Assembly: GCA_039707655.1 (NCBI GenBank)
Contig: CM077665.1
Coordinates: forward strand, 134,869,148 to 134,933,147
From: Elymus sibiricus
Lineage: Eukaryota > Streptophyta > Magnoliopsida > Poales > Poaceae
Length of the DNA stretch: 64,000 bases
Reading direction: 5' to 3'
The translations under genes and the position numbers were made by a program. Positions 1 to 10,369 of this stretch are shown here, piece by piece (positions within the stretch are counted from its first letter, which is position 1; each line of letters starts with the position of its first letter). Below the pieces are notes generated by a model. It saw nothing but the letters and a program-made list of their open reading frames with translations, made no database searches and was not told the origin of the DNA.

Positions 1-255
1 ATATATAAGGATTTTTTTTATCTTGGGAAGCAAGTATATGGAAGGAAAACAAAGTCGGGAAGGTGCCCGAGGGGGAACAACCCACCAGGGTGCGCCAGGC
101 AGGGCAGGCGCGCCCTGGTGTATCGTGCTCACATTGGTTGCTTTCCTGTTTATTTCTTATTTTCCTAATTTTTGTAATATTCCAAAACGAACAGAAAATA
201 TTTTTGCGGATTTTTCGGAGTCCGTTTACTTACCGTATCACGTCCCTCCTTTTTT
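1..255 (-). other. Element A region downstream of pol, with GC-rich inverted repeat
   Basis: After the integrase C-terminus the sequence has no convincing gene. It contains a GC-rich imperfect inverted repeat with arms near 77-96 and 107-126 (CCACCAGGG ... CCCTGGTG). The same kind of hairpin recurs in several LTRs of this window. The integrase frame may have read on into this stretch originally. Confidence 0.6.
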
Positions 256-774
256 TCAGGATTCTGGAGTGTTCCGGAAGGTTTCTTTTATGTGTTCCCC
301 CGGTGTCATGGTTTGGATAATATTGCTTTCAACATTAATAGGCGTACCTGAGATATAATGTTTAATTCTTTGTCCATTGACCACCTTCGGGTTAGTACCT
401 TCGGCATTATTAATCTTGATAGGTCTAGAACAATAAACCTCTTCGATAACATATGGTCCTTCCCATTTGAAAAGAAGCTTTCCTACAAAAAATCTAAAAC
501 GAGAGTTGTACAAAAGAACATATTCTCCAACTTTGAATTCCCGCTTTTGGATTCTTTTGTCATGCCATATTTTAACTTTTTCTTTGAATAGTTTGGCATT
601 TTCATAAGCTTGGGTTCTCCATTCATCTAGTGACCAAATATCAAATAACCTCTTTTCACCGGCAAGTTTGAAATCATAATTGAGTTCTTTAATTGCCCAA
701 AATGCTTTATGTTCTAACTCTAGAGGCGAATGACAAGCTTTTCCATATACCATTTTGTATGGAGACATACCCAT
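256..774 (-). pseudogene. Element A integrase C-terminal domain
   Basis: This 172-residue open stretch carries the C-terminal part of a gypsy integrase. It begins in the block [15 protein letters not shown] that follows the catalytic core in plant gypsy integrases and continues through the charged [13 protein letters not shown] segment and the chromatin-side fold [11 protein letters not shown]...GPYVIEEV. It is separated from the catalytic core (720-1211) by a frameshift in their overlap at 720-774. In the intact family both parts belong to one pol polyprotein. No chromodomain is visible, as expected for Athila-type elements. Confidence 0.85.
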
Positions 775-1211
775 AGGATTTTATAAGCTGTTCTATAGGC
801 CCAAAGTACATCATCTAGTTTCTTGGACCAATTCTTTTGGGATCTATTGACAATTTTTTGTAATATTAATTTTATTTCTCTATTGCTAAGTTCAACTTGA
901 CCACTAGATTGAGGATGATAGGGTGATGCAATTTTATGGTTAACATCATATTTAGCAAGCATCTTACGGAAAGCACCATGAATAAAGTGTGAACCACCAC
1001 CAATCATTAAATATCTAGGGATTCCAAACCTCGGGAAAATAACTTCTTTAAGCATTTTAATGGAGGTGTTATGATCAGCACTACTAGTTGGAATAGCTTC
1101 TACCCACTTAGTAACATAATCAACAGCAACCAAAATATGAGTATACCCATTAGAGGAAGGAAAAGGTCCCATATAGTCAAAACCCCAAACATCAAATGGA
1201 TCAAACAACAA
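720..1211 (-). pseudogene. Element A integrase catalytic core, second Asp lost
   Basis: The 163-residue stretch is the retroviral-type integrase core, which inserts the cDNA into the host chromosome. The first acidic residue lies in WGFDYMGPF and the final Glu in [14 protein letters not shown]. The second catalytic Asp, expected in a DGGSHF block, reads GGGSHF here, so the DDE triad is incomplete and the protein should be inactive. The frame is offset from both the upstream zinc-binding part and the downstream C-terminal part, so at least two frameshifts split this integrase. Confidence 0.9.
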
Positions 1212-1221
1212 GTGAATAATT

Positions 1222-1647
1222 CATAGGCATTTCCTAATGCTTACCGATATTACCAATTCTTTGACATTCATCACAAGACAAGACAAACTTACGGGCATGC
1301 TTGAAGAGAGTAGGCCAATAAAAACCTGATTGCAATACCTTGTGAGCAATTCTATCTCCCACATGATGTCCTCCATAGGCTTCGGAATGACATTTCCATA
1401 GGATTTGTTCCTGTTCATGCTGAGGTACACAATGTCTAATAATACCATCTACCCCTTCTTTATAAAGATGTGAGTCATCCCAAAAGTAATGTCTTAAATC
1501 ATAGAATAATTTTTTCTTTTGTTGGTATGTGAAACTAGGTGGTATATATTTAGCAACAATGTAGTTAACATAATCAGCATACCAAGGAGTGTTTTGAGAA
1601 ACGTTTATTGTAGCTAACTTTTCATCAGGAAAACTATCATCAATAGG
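1222..1647 (-). pseudogene. Element A RNase H-integrase linker and H2C2 zinc-binding domain
   Basis: Read in the same frame as the reverse transcriptase, past the stop at 1648-1650, this stretch encodes the linker after RNase H and then the integrase zinc-binding domain. Paired histidines (around HCVPQHEQ and GGHHVGD) are followed by CDECQRIG, the CX2C half. A further stop comes near 1222, before the frameshift into the catalytic core. The ATG-initiated frame overlapping 1221-1448 is an out-of-frame shadow. Confidence 0.8.
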
Positions 1648-2952
1648 TTATGGGTAATCAAGAATATTTTCTAACCTAGACAAGTTATCAGCTACGGGCT
1701 TCTCATCTCCTTTCCTATCAGTGATATGTAAATCGAATTCTTGAAGCAAGAGAACCCACCTAATGAGTCTAGGTTTAGCATCTTTCTTTTCCATAAGATA
1801 TTTTATAGCAACATGATCGGTGTGAACAATGACTTTGGAATAAAAAATGTAGGATCTAAATTTATCACAAGCAAACACAACTGCTAAAAATTCTTTTTCA
1901 GTAGTAGCATAATTTCGTTGGGCACTGTCTATAGTTTTGCTAGCATAATGGATAACATTTAATTGTTTATCAACTCTTTGTACTAGAATGGCACCAACAA
2001 CATAATCACTCGCATCACACATAATTTCAAAAGGCAAGTTCCAATCAAGTGGTTGAACAATAGGTGCAGAAGTTAAGGCTTTCTTGAGTGTTTCAAAGGC
2101 TTCTACACAATCATCATCAAAAACAAATGGAATATCCTTTTGTAAAAGATTAGTAAGAGGCCTAGAAATTTTAGAGAAGTCTTTAATAAACCTCCTATAG
2201 AAACCATCATGACCAAGGAAACTCTGAATACCATTAATATCTTTAGGACATGTCATTTTCTCAATTGCATCAACTTTAGCCTTATCCACCTCAATACCTC
2301 GTTCAAATATTTTATGCCCCAAGACAATACCTTCATTAACCATAAAGTGGCACTTCTCCCAATTCAAGACGAGATTAGTTTGTTCACATCTCTTTAAAAC
2401 TCGATCAAGGTTGCTTAAGCAATCATCAAAAGAAGTTCCGTAAACGGAAAAATCATCCATGAAAACCTCCACAATCTTTTCACAAAAATCAAAGAATATA
2501 GCATTCATACATCTTTCAAAGGTAGCAGGTGCATTGCATAAACCAAAAGGCATACGTCTATAAGCATAGGTTCCAAAAGGACAAGTAAAGGTGGTTTTCT
2601 CTTGATCAGATTGTGATACAAGTATTTGAGAGAAACCATAATATCTATCCATAAAACAAAAGTATGTGTGCTTAGATAATCTTTCTAGCGTTTGAGCCAT
2701 GAAAGGAAGAGGGCAATGATCTTTTCTAGTAGCTTTATTTAATTTTCTAAAATCAATTACCATTCTATAACCAGTGACAATTCTTTGTGGGATAAGTTCA
2801 TTTTTATCATTAGGAACAACAGTAATACCTCCCTTCTTAGGGACACAATGAACGTGACTTACCCATCTACTATCAGCTATGGGATAAATTATACCTTCTT
2901 CCAGAAGCTTTAATATTTCAGTTCTTACCACTTCTTTCATCTTAGGATTCAA
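1648..2952 (-). CDS. Element A reverse transcriptase-RNase H (open segment of pol)
   Basis: This 434-residue segment copies the element's RNA into DNA and removes the template. Reverse transcriptase occupies about residues 1-230. Visible are the VPKKGG and [20 protein letters not shown] blocks, the [19 protein letters not shown] block, and the catalytic FMDDFSVYG. RNase H follows (about 285-430) with its acidic residues in CDASDY, TTEKEF, HTDH and ADNLSR. It overlaps the protease frame (2949-3938) by a few bases but in a different frame, where one continuous gag-pol would be expected, so a frameshift disconnects them. A stop at 1648-1650 cuts off integrase. Confidence 0.92.
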   Translation of the reverse strand: MNPKMKEVVRTEILKLLEEGIIYPIADSRWVSHVHCVPKKGGITVVPNDKNELIPQRIVTGYRMVIDFRKLNKATRKDHCPLPFMAQTLERLSKHTYFCFMDRYYGFSQILVSQSDQEKTTFTCPFGTYAYRRMPFGLCNAPATFERCMNAIFFDFCEKIVEVFMDDFSVYGTSFDDCLSNLDRVLKRCEQTNLVLNWEKCHFMVNEGIVLGHKIFERGIEVDKAKVDAIEKMTCPKDINGIQSFLGHDGFYRRFIKDFSKISRPLTNLLQKDIPFVFDDDCVEAFETLKKALTSAPIVQPLDWNLPFEIMCDASDYVVGAILVQRVDKQLNVIHYASKTIDSAQRNYATTEKEFLAVVFACDKFRSYIFYSKVIVHTDHVAIKYLMEKKDAKPRLIRWVLLLQEFDLHITDRKGDEKPVADNLSRLENILDYP

Positions 2953-3938
2953 TCGTCGTTGGTGACAACAACGGGTTTAGCATCAGGTTCCATATTAATC
3001 TTGTGCTGACATAGAGTGGGACTAATGCCCTTAAGATCATCAAGAGTATATCCAATAGCATCCCGGTGCTTCCTCAGAATTTTTAATAATCTTTCTTCTT
3101 CATGTTCTGAAAGGTTATCACTAATAATAACAGGATATATCTTTTTCTCATCAAGATAAGCATACTTCAAAGTGTCAGGCAATTGTTTTAATTCAAACAC
3201 AGGATCACCTTTAGGTGGAGGAGGACCTCCTAGAGTTTCAATAGGCAAATTGTGTTTTAGGAGAGGTTGTTGTTCAAAGAAAATTTTATCTATTTTATTT
3301 CTTTCATGCAAGTGCATATCATTTTCATGGTCTAGCAAATATTGTTCTAGTGGATCAGTAGGAGGTACGGCAATAGAAGCAAGACCAATTATTTCATCCT
3401 TACTAGATAACTCTTTATTACGAGGATGTCTACTAAACTTGGAAAAGTTAAACTCATGAGACACATCACCAAAATTAACACTGACGGTTTCTCTCTTGCA
3501 ATCTATCTTAGCATTGACGATGTTAAAGAAAGGTCTACCGAAGATAATGGGACAAAAGTCATCTTGTGGGGAACCAAGAACTAGAAAATCAATAGGATAT
3601 TTTATTTTCCCACACAAGACTTCAACATCTCTAACAATCCCAAGTGGTGTGATGGTGTCTCTATTAGCAAGTTTAATAGTATCATCTGTGTCTTCTATTT
3701 CAGCAGGTGCTATGTCATTCATGATTTCTTGGTATAAGGTAAAAGGAATAACACTCACACTAGCACCCATATCACATAAACCATGATAGCAATGATCTCC
3801 TATTTTAACTAAGAAAACAGGCATGCCCACTACGGGTCCATGTTTATCTTTTTCATCGGGTTTGGCAATTCTAGCAGTTTCATCACAGAAGTAAATAACA
3901 TGCCCATCAATATTTTCTACCAAGAGATCCTTAACCAT
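2949..3938 (-). CDS. Element A aspartic protease and pol linker (open segment)
   Basis: A 329-residue segment with a retropepsin-like domain at about residues 20-150. The active-site block is [13 protein letters not shown], with Met where most relatives have Leu (DLGAS). The second conserved block is IIFGRPFFN. This enzyme cuts the gag-pol polyprotein. The rest is the linker leading to reverse transcriptase, including a PPPPKGDP stretch and the [19 protein letters not shown] block found just before RT in plant gypsy elements. The upstream gag frame (4011-4379) is separated by stops near 3967 and 4011. Confidence 0.88.
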   Translation of the reverse strand: MVKDLLVENIDGHVIYFCDETARIAKPDEKDKHGPVVGMPVFLVKIGDHCYHGLCDMGASVSVIPFTLYQEIMNDIAPAEIEDTDDTIKLANRDTITPLGIVRDVEVLCGKIKYPIDFLVLGSPQDDFCPIIFGRPFFNIVNAKIDCKRETVSVNFGDVSHEFNFSKFSRHPRNKELSSKDEIIGLASIAVPPTDPLEQYLLDHENDMHLHERNKIDKIFFEQQPLLKHNLPIETLGGPPPPKGDPVFELKQLPDTLKYAYLDEKKIYPVIISDNLSEHEEERLLKILRKHRDAIGYTLDDLKGISPTLCQHKINMEPDAKPVVVTNDD

Positions 3939-4010
3939 AGCAACACTAGGTTGTACTTTAATTTGTTAAGAGGGCTTAGGTGCTTTAATATTACTTTTGT
4001 GAACCACAAT

Positions 4011-4859
4011 TTATACCTTAGCATGTTCCTTTATCCTAACAGGGAAAGGAGGTTTTTCAATATAAGCAGTAGGCACAACTGGATCAACATTGTAAATGAT
4101 ATTTTCATCTTTAGCTTTTACCGGTTCTTTAATTTCTTCTTTAACAGGGGGATGATATTTAAACCACTTCTCCTTAGGGAGATCAACATAAGTAGAAAAT
4201 GATTCACAGAAAGAGGTTACTATCTCAGAGTCAAGTCCATATTTAGTGCTAAACTTGTGAATAGCATCGGTATTCATAAAAGATTTAACACAATCAAACT
4301 TAAGCTTAATACCTGACTCATTACCTTCATCGAGTTCCCAATCTTTAGAGTTGCGTTTAATCTTTCTAAGAGATCCCACTTGAATTCAATAGTCTTCTTC
4401 ATAAAAGAACCAGTACAAGAAGTATCAAGCATGGATCGATCATTATGAGAAAGCCGAGCATAAAAGTTCTGAATAATAGTTTCTCTCGGGATATCATGAT
4501 TGGGGCATGAATATAACATTGACTTAAGCCTCCCCCAAGGTAGAGCGATGCTTTCTCCTTCACGAGGCCAAAAATTATATATATAATTCCGATCACGATG
4601 AACTAGATGCATAGGATAAAACTTTTGGTGGAATTCTAATTGCAATCGATTCCAGTTCCATGATCCAATATCATCACATAGCTTATACCATGTCAATGCT
4701 TTTCCCTTCAAAGATAAAGGAAAAAACTTCTTCTTAACTTCATCTCTGGATAAACCTGCAATCTTAAATAATCCACAAATTTCATTCACATGTATTAGAT
4801 GCATATCAGGATGTTTAGTTCCGTCTCCTGCATAAGGATTAGCTAGCAGTTGTTCTACC
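4011..4859 (-). pseudogene. Element A gag (main part), frameshifted
   Basis: Gag packages the element RNA into virus-like particles. Two overlapping frames (4859 to 4274, then 4379 to 4011) together make the typical Athila gag: the HLIHVNEICGLFKIAGLSRDEVKKKFFPLSLKGKALTWY region is the retrotrans_gag core. The N-terminal 39 codons lie at 40855-40971, beyond the insertion of element B. The open frame as computed runs to 4996, but residues upstream of 4860 are translated B LTR sequence and not gag. Confidence 0.85.
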
Positions 4860-4864
4860 ATACC
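4860..4864. repeat. Target-site duplication of element B, left copy (ATACC)
   Basis: ATACC at 4860-4864 is repeated at 40850-40854, directly outside the two ends of element B. It falls inside the gag codons of element A, and the reading frame resumes in register across it, which confirms that B inserted here. Confidence 0.95.
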
Positions 4865-5016
4865 TGATAACCCACAAGTATAGGGGATCGCAACGGTTTT
4901 CGAGGGTAGAGTATTCAACCCAAATTTATAGATTCGACACAAGGGGAGCCAAAGAATATTTGAGAGTATTAGCAGCTGAGTTGTTAATTCAACCACACCT
5001 GGAGATTAAATATCTG

Positions 5017-5150
5017 CAGCAGAGTGATCAGTAGCACAGTAGTATGATAGTTTGATAGCAGTAGTAACAGTAACAGTAGCAGTGATGGCAATAGCTTTGT
5101 AGTAGTTGGAACAGTAGCAGTAGCAATAGTAACTTAGCAAGAACAATAAG
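5017..5150. repeat. Degenerate trinucleotide-like repeat in the B LTR
   Basis: Imperfect repeats of AGTAGCAGTA/AGTAACAGT type fill this part of the LTR. The same tract is in the other B LTR (about 40020-40150) and, reverse-complemented, in LTR C (about 43510-43622), so it is an old feature of the family. Confidence 0.75.
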
Positions 5151-5520
5151 TGGAAAACTCGTAGGCACTGGATCGGTGAACTCGTTGGATGATATTCATC
5201 ATATAACAGTCATAACCTAGGGCGACACAGAACTTGCTCCAGTTCATAAATGTAATGTAGGCATGTATTCCGTAAATAGTCATATGTGCTTATGGAAAAG
5301 AACTTACATGACATCTTTTGTCCTACCCTCCCGTGGCAGCGGGGTCCATAAGGAAACTAAGGGATATAAAGGCCTCATTTTAATAGAGAACCGGAACAAA
5401 GCATTAGCACACGATGAATACAGGAACTCCTCAAACTACGGTCATCACCGTAAAGTATCCCGACTATTGTCACTCCGGGGTTCGCGGATAAGAACACGTA
5501 CAAGGTGCATATGACTAGTA

Positions 5521-5525
5521 AGATC
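5521..5525. repeat. Target-site duplication of element G1, left copy (AGATC)
   Basis: AGATC at 5521-5525 is repeated at 32820-32824, immediately outside the outer ends of G1. This shows that everything between (G1 with G2 and H nested in it) arrived after B. Confidence 0.95.
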
Positions 5526-5946
5526 TGAAAGCACATTTGCTCCCTTGGTGGTTTTGGTAATTAATAACAACATATATGACATTGAACTAATGTTTCCACT
5601 AAGCATATTTCAGGAAAAGTTCAATGATAGGGATGGCAAAAGGATTGTGGATAATCCCAAGATGCAAGGAAATGGATTGGCAGAGCTTCAAGAAAGAGGA
5701 CTCTACACTTTACTTTGTGAGAAATAACTTTGAGTCCGTAGGAAAGCCAATACTATTAAACGGGGGTAAGGTATTGTTGGTGAACAAAATGCTCATACGT
5801 GCACAAGTGACAGTCACCAAAAACACCCACAAGCTCTTCCACAAAGTCTGTCCAAAGCCAAATATCCAAAAGCGGTGCAACCAACACTTTCCACTCGATG
5901 CCACCGATTCCCAAACTCAGACAGACCCATGCCAAACACTAGCACA

Positions 5947-6184
5947 TCGGTGCAACCGATTCCACTTCGGTGCCACCGAGTTTGGGTTGCCAACTTTCTG
6001 TTATCTCGATTCACAAAATCGGTACCACCGAGTTTGTTGGATCAGCGTCACCGAGTTGCGCAATCTAACCGTTGGTCACCTAATCGGTACCACCGAGATT
6101 TATATATCGGTCTCACCGAGATTCAAAAGTTGTCACATTTTGGTCACTTCGGTACCACCGAGATTCACACATCGGTGTCACCGA
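5947..6184. promoter_or_regulatory. LTR palindrome cluster TCGGT-N3-ACCGA (seven exact copies)
   Basis: Seven exact 13-mers with 5-bp arms and a fixed 3-base spacer begin at 5947, 5967, 6019, 6084, 6107, 6149 and 6172, with degenerate copies between them and upstream. They end 42 bp before the TATA box. Repeated short palindromes in U3 are known from Sireviruses; a dimeric transcription factor is the likely reader, which is inference. Confidence 0.85.
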
Positions 6185-6226
6185 GTTGGTCACTTTAGGT
6201 GTAACGGTTGGATTTTTGGAGATGCC

Positions 6227-6234
6227 TATATATA
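6227..6234 (+). promoter_or_regulatory. TATA box of G1 5' LTR
   Basis: TATATATA inside GCCTATATATACCCC, just downstream of the palindrome cluster. Transcription would start about 30 bp further on, near the sequence CACTCGAAAG. The same box is at 14655-14662 in G2. Confidence 0.8.
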
Positions 6235-7039
6235 CCCCTTCACCACCACCCACTCGAAAGAGAAGCACTCAGAACTATTCCATACTTGCCCCATCATATT
6301 TTCTGAGAGAGAGCCACCTACTCATGTGTTGAGATCATGCCATTCCATTCCAACCATATGAATCTTGATCTCTAGCCTCCCCAAGTTGCTTTCCACCAAA
6401 TCAATCTCTTCCACCATAGCCAAATCTATGAGAGAGTGATTGTGTGTTGAGGAGTCTATCATCTTGAAGCACAAGAGCAAGGAGTTCATCGACATTACCG
6501 AGCCTATTACCTTTTGGAGGGTGGTGCCTCCTAGATTGGTTAGGTGTCGCTTGGGAGCCTCCTACTCCGTGTTGTGGAGTTGAACCAAGAAGTTTGTAAG
6601 GGCAAGGAGATCGCCTACTTCGTGAAGATCTACCCATAGTGAGGCTAGTCCTTCGTGGACGGAAGCCGTTATGGAATAGTCAAGGTTGCTACTTCGCGGA
6701 CCCTTCGTGGGTGGAGCCCTCCGTGGACTCTCGCGACCGTTACCCTCCGTGGGTTGAAGACTCCATAAATGTGGACGTACGATAGCACCACCTATCGGAA
6801 CCACGGGAAAAATCTTTGTGTCTACATATTGCGTTTGATCTTCCTACCCTTCCTTTACTACTCATGCTTGTTGTTACTTTCCGCTGCTATACTCTTAGAC
6901 ATGCATGTGTAGGGTGTGCTTTACTTGCTATGAATGCTAAAATCTGCCAACACTTAAAATTGGGAAAAAGTAGATTTTTATTTAGGCAAGTAGTCTAATC
7001 ACCCCCCCCCCCCTCTAGACATACTTTCGGTCCTACAGG

Positions 7040-7051
7040 TGGTATCAGAGC
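7040..7051 (+). other. G1 primer-binding site (initiator Met tRNA)
   Basis: TGGTATCAGAGC, the complement of the 3' end of plant initiator tRNA-Met, lies two bases after the LTR end. It is the standard copia/Sirevirus primer site. Confidence 0.92.
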
Positions 7052-7090
7052 TTTGGTCTCCATTGCATTGGTCTCACAACCTAGGAGAGT

Positions 7091-9278
7091 ATGGCGTCTA
7101 GTGAGGGAAATTATCACCGTAGAGGTCCATACTTTGATGGCACTAAATTTGCTAGGTGGAAGCACAAAATGAAAATGCATATTCTTGGTCATAACCCCGC
7201 CGTTTGGGCTGTTGTTCGTGTTGGCTTCCAAGGTGAATTCTTTGGTGATGGACAGGAACCAGATCGTGAAGCGACCGCGGATGAATTGAAGATGTTGCAA
7301 TACAACGCTCAAGCATGCGACATTCTCTTCAAGGGCCTATGCCCCGAAGAGTTCAACAAAATCAGCCGCCTTGAGAATGCAAAAGAGATTTGGGATACTT
7401 TGGTTGATATGCATGAAGGAACCGAGTCCGTTTGAGAATCCAAGTTGGATGTTCTTCAAAGTCAGCTTGACAAGTTCAAGATGAAGGATGGTGAAGGAGT
7501 CGCGGAGATGTACTCTAGGCTAGCTCTCATCACCAATGAGATTGCCGGCTTAGGAACCGAAGAAATGACTGACAAATTCATCATCAAGAAGATACTTCGA
7601 GCTTTGGATGAGAGATATGACACCGTGTGCACATTGATCCAAATGATGCCCAACTACAAAGATCTCAAGCCTACGGAAGTCATTGGAAGGATTGTTGCTC
7701 ATGAGATGACACTCAAAGACAAAGAAGAGCTTCACAACAAGTCTAGCAGTGCTTACAAAGCCACAAGTGATGCTCCCGCAACTTCAAGCGACAACCTTGT
7801 CAGCAATGAAGAGATAAGCCTCATGGTCAAGAAATTCAATAAGTTCTACAAGAATAGAGGCAAAGAACGAAGCTCCAACTCAAGATATGATGAGAAGCGT
7901 TCGTCAAGTCGTGACCGCAATTGCTACAATTGTGGGAAGCCCAGACACTACTCCAATGAGTGCACGGCTCCATACAAAGGAAGAGAAGAATCACCCAGAA
8001 GACGAAGCTCAAGGAATGAATCACCTCAAAGAGAGAGAAGGAGTAGAGATGATCGTTATGAACGAAGACTCTCAAGGAGAAGTAAGGATTCGGAGAAGAA
8101 GGACAAGTACACCAAGAGCTACAAAAGAAGAAAACATCAAGCTCATGTTGGTGAATGGGTTTCCGGCTCCGACTCTGACAACAACTCCGAGAGAAGCTAT
8201 CACTCCAACTACGACTATAGTCAAGATGAAGGTGTTACCGGACTTGCACTAGTGACTACCAACTCCTATGTTCTATTTGATTCACCAAACGAAGGGAGTG
8301 GAAGTTGCTACATGGCTAAAGGCCCCAAGGTATCACACCCCGAGTATCTTGATTTCAATAGTCATGAAGATGATTTGCTTTGTGATGATGACTTGCACTT
8401 TGATGAAACTAGTGATGTTAGTCAAAATGAACTTGATAATTTTCATGCTAGTCAAGATAAGTCATTTGATGATGATAAGATGAAAAATAGAACAACTAAC
8501 TAAAGAGTTAAACACTCTTAAGTTAGCCCATGAATCTACTCTCGAAGATCATAGATAGCTTGTAAGGACTCATGAGAAGCTACGCTTCGAGAAGCTCAAC
8601 TTGGAGAAAGAGCATGAGTTTCTTAAAGCTATCAATGACGATCTCTGAAAGAAGACTTCATCTTATCTAGCCAAACGACTACTCTTGTCTACATTCATGC
8701 CACAAGTTAAACCTAGACAAACTAGTAACAAAGGCAAGAAAAGTTCTTCATCTAGTAGCAACAATAAAAATGCTAAACCTAATGATGTTGCTTCTAGTAG
8801 TTCTATTGATTCCACTAATGATGATTCTCTTAGCCAAGTTACACTTGAGCAAGAAAATGCTTTTTTGAAAGGAATTATAGAGAAAGCTATCTACAAGAGT
8901 CTTACCGGATGTAAGCAATTTGAGGAAATTGTACGCAAGCACGGAGGATACCGGAAGAACCATGGCATTGGCTACTTCAACGCAAATGGACTTGAATGGG
9001 AAGAAGGTCAATACCCCAAGCCCAAGTTTGTTCCTCAAAAGGAGAAGTATGAAAATACTCTCCCCAAGGGAACAAACACTCAAGATGACCTTCCACCACA
9101 AGACCACAAGCTCAAGGGCAAGAACAAGCTTCAAGAGGACATTGACTCATATGAAGATGAATCCCAAGCTTTGGTGGAGTGGGTTCCCAAGGCTACTTCA
9201 AGCTCAACTTCTACAAGGGCTACTTCAACACCAAGGATCCCCATCAAGTTGATGTGGGTCCCCAATAAGAAGAACTAG
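7091..9278 (+). pseudogene. G1 gag (copia/Sirevirus type), broken
   Basis: The first ATG after the primer site opens a gag that would be about 730 codons if intact. The N-terminal domain has the copia gag pattern (FDGTKFARW...MHILG...). A UBN2-like core follows, containing KEIWDTLVDMHEG and KFIIKKILRALDERYDT. A CCHC zinc knuckle CYNCGKPRHYSNEC is at about 7922-7963, within an Arg/Ser-rich tract, followed by an acidic region and a coiled-coil region. Lesions: a TGA at 7433-7435, a one-base insertion near 8480 relative to G2, and further stops near 8556 and 8647. No protease, integrase or reverse transcriptase follows. Confidence 0.9.
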
Positions 9279-10142
9279 AGAGTTCTTGAGGGGTGACTCC
9301 GCCAATGAAATTCACTCACATTCATTATTGGCAAGAACTATTCATAATCAACATCAACTCTATGCAATAGTTCAATGAGTCACACATTCCCTCAAAGGTA
9401 AGCAAGGGACAAGGTATTCAACAAATCAGTGGACATCATCACACATGCTTTGCACTCCATGTCCATAGATATTCTTGTATTTGTCTCTTGTGTGTTGGGA
9501 CTAACCCATGTAGGTGAGAAGAGTAAGGAAACAACAAGGATGCTCCCAACTCTTGGTGATCTTCATCAACCTTGAGCATCCACCACTACCTCACCAACAT
9601 GAAGTCTTCATCGACAAAACCCAAGGTTAGTTTATCCCTCCTATGGGGGGATGTCACATCAAGGGGGAGCTTTACTCTAAGATTTGAGTTAAAGCATCTC
9701 TTAGTATGTGACAACATTAAATGCTTTATGTAAAAGTGGTAACCCCACTTGTGCTTAAACGATGAGTATGACCTATGATCAAGTATTCTTACTTGGCTCC
9801 TAAGTCAATATACTCATATATAGATGACTCCGTCATCGCCAAAATGCTTGATAGATGCTAGTATGTATGTGCATGTTTGCCATGATATCATTTGACATCT
9901 TATTGTGTGAGCATGTTGGTCTACATTTATTTATCCATTCGAGGACATCCAATTGTTGCTATTTGGCTTTTGTTTTCTGTTTTGCCAATTGGATGGACAA
10001 GAATGCCTAGGACAACTCTCTAGCTATCGATGCTTTCTCACCTCATATTCTATTCATGCTGCATCACAAAACTTGAACAAGTACTTTTTGATCCCTCTGT
10101 GTGAGAAGCACTCGGAGTTCCGTATCGACAAAGGCCTGACCA
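9279..10142 (+). other. G1 spacer after gag, where pol should be
   Basis: No coding frame is visible. The sequence is shared almost base for base with G2 (17697-18560), so the missing pol is inherited and not a private deletion. A polypurine-tract-like motif AAGGGGGAG is at 9661-9669. Confidence 0.8.
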
Positions 10143-10159
10143 TTAAAACCTCCCAAGTG

Positions 10160-10345
10160 CATCTCGGTGGAACCAACCCAAAAATCTCGGTCTCACCAAA
10201 TGCCTAGGGTTGATCTGGTTTTCAATCTCGGTACCACCGATTCCATATTCTCGGTTACACCGAGTTTCCCTGTCAGCTGACAGTTGAGGAACTCGGTGAC
10301 ACCGAAAATTTAGAATCGGTGTCACCGACAGCCGAGGGTATATAA
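10160..10345 (+). promoter_or_regulatory. Candidate internal promoter of the G1 env-like gene
   Basis: Four exact TCGGT-N3-ACCGA palindromes (10228, 10251, 10293, 10316) are followed 11 bp later by TATATAA at 10339-10345. This repeats the layout of the LTR promoter. G2 has the same arrangement at about 18575-18762. The promoter function is inferred. Confidence 0.6.
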
Positions 10346-10369
10346 GAGGTGGACCCGACCTTTGAAAAT

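Larger units (their letters stand above)
1..4864 (-). mobile_element. Element A (left part): Athila-like Ty3/gypsy retrotransposon, internal region
   Basis: This minus-strand element holds, from right to left, gag, protease, reverse transcriptase, RNase H and integrase, the Ty3/gypsy order. It continues at 40850-42594 on the far side of the nested insertion; its 3' LTR lies left of the window. Its PBS matches the tRNA-Asp 3' end, as is usual in Athila. Nearly every gene carries a frameshift or stop, so this copy is dead. Family name (Fatima/Sumana-like?) is not assigned with confidence. Confidence 0.9.
4865..5525 (-). mobile_element. Element B 3' LTR, distal part
   Basis: It starts with TGATAACCCACAAG and is the last part (minus-strand sense) of B's 3' LTR. 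The rest lies at 32825-33568, beyond element G1. Together they make about 1405 bp. The right-hand LTR of B (39866-40849) is closely similar but shorter. Confidence 0.93.
5526..7037 (+). mobile_element. Element G1 5' LTR (Sirevirus-like copia)
   Basis: A 1512-bp LTR starting TGAAAGCACATTTGC and ending CCTACA, followed at 7040 by an initiator-Met tRNA primer site. It contains a palindrome cluster, a TATA box at 6227-6234 and a C-homopolymer near 7003-7015. Near-identical LTR sequence recurs at 13581-13939, 13940-15456, 22003-22581, 22587-22928 and 32088-32819. The type resembles the Maximus/Inga Sireviruses of Triticeae; the exact family is not assigned. Confidence 0.93.

Noticed and set aside
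1221..1448. 75-residue minus-strand ORF in element A
   Set aside because: The integrase zinc-binding domain is encoded in a different frame over the same bases; this one is a shadow.
4860..4996. N-terminal extension of the element A gag open frame
   Set aside because: The frame crosses the junction into the LTR of element B; the true gag N-terminus is at 40855-40971.
5860..6200. Regularly spaced short repeats resembling a CRISPR array
   Set aside because: The repeats are 13-bp palindromes with irregular spacing in a plant LTR; there are no long identical repeats, unique spacers or cas genes.
6401..6637. Arg-rich minus-strand ORF (MGRSSRSRRSPC...) repeated at 14800 and 32259
   Set aside because: It recurs only because the LTR recurs; it lies antisense in U5 and has no domain or conserved start outside LTR copies.
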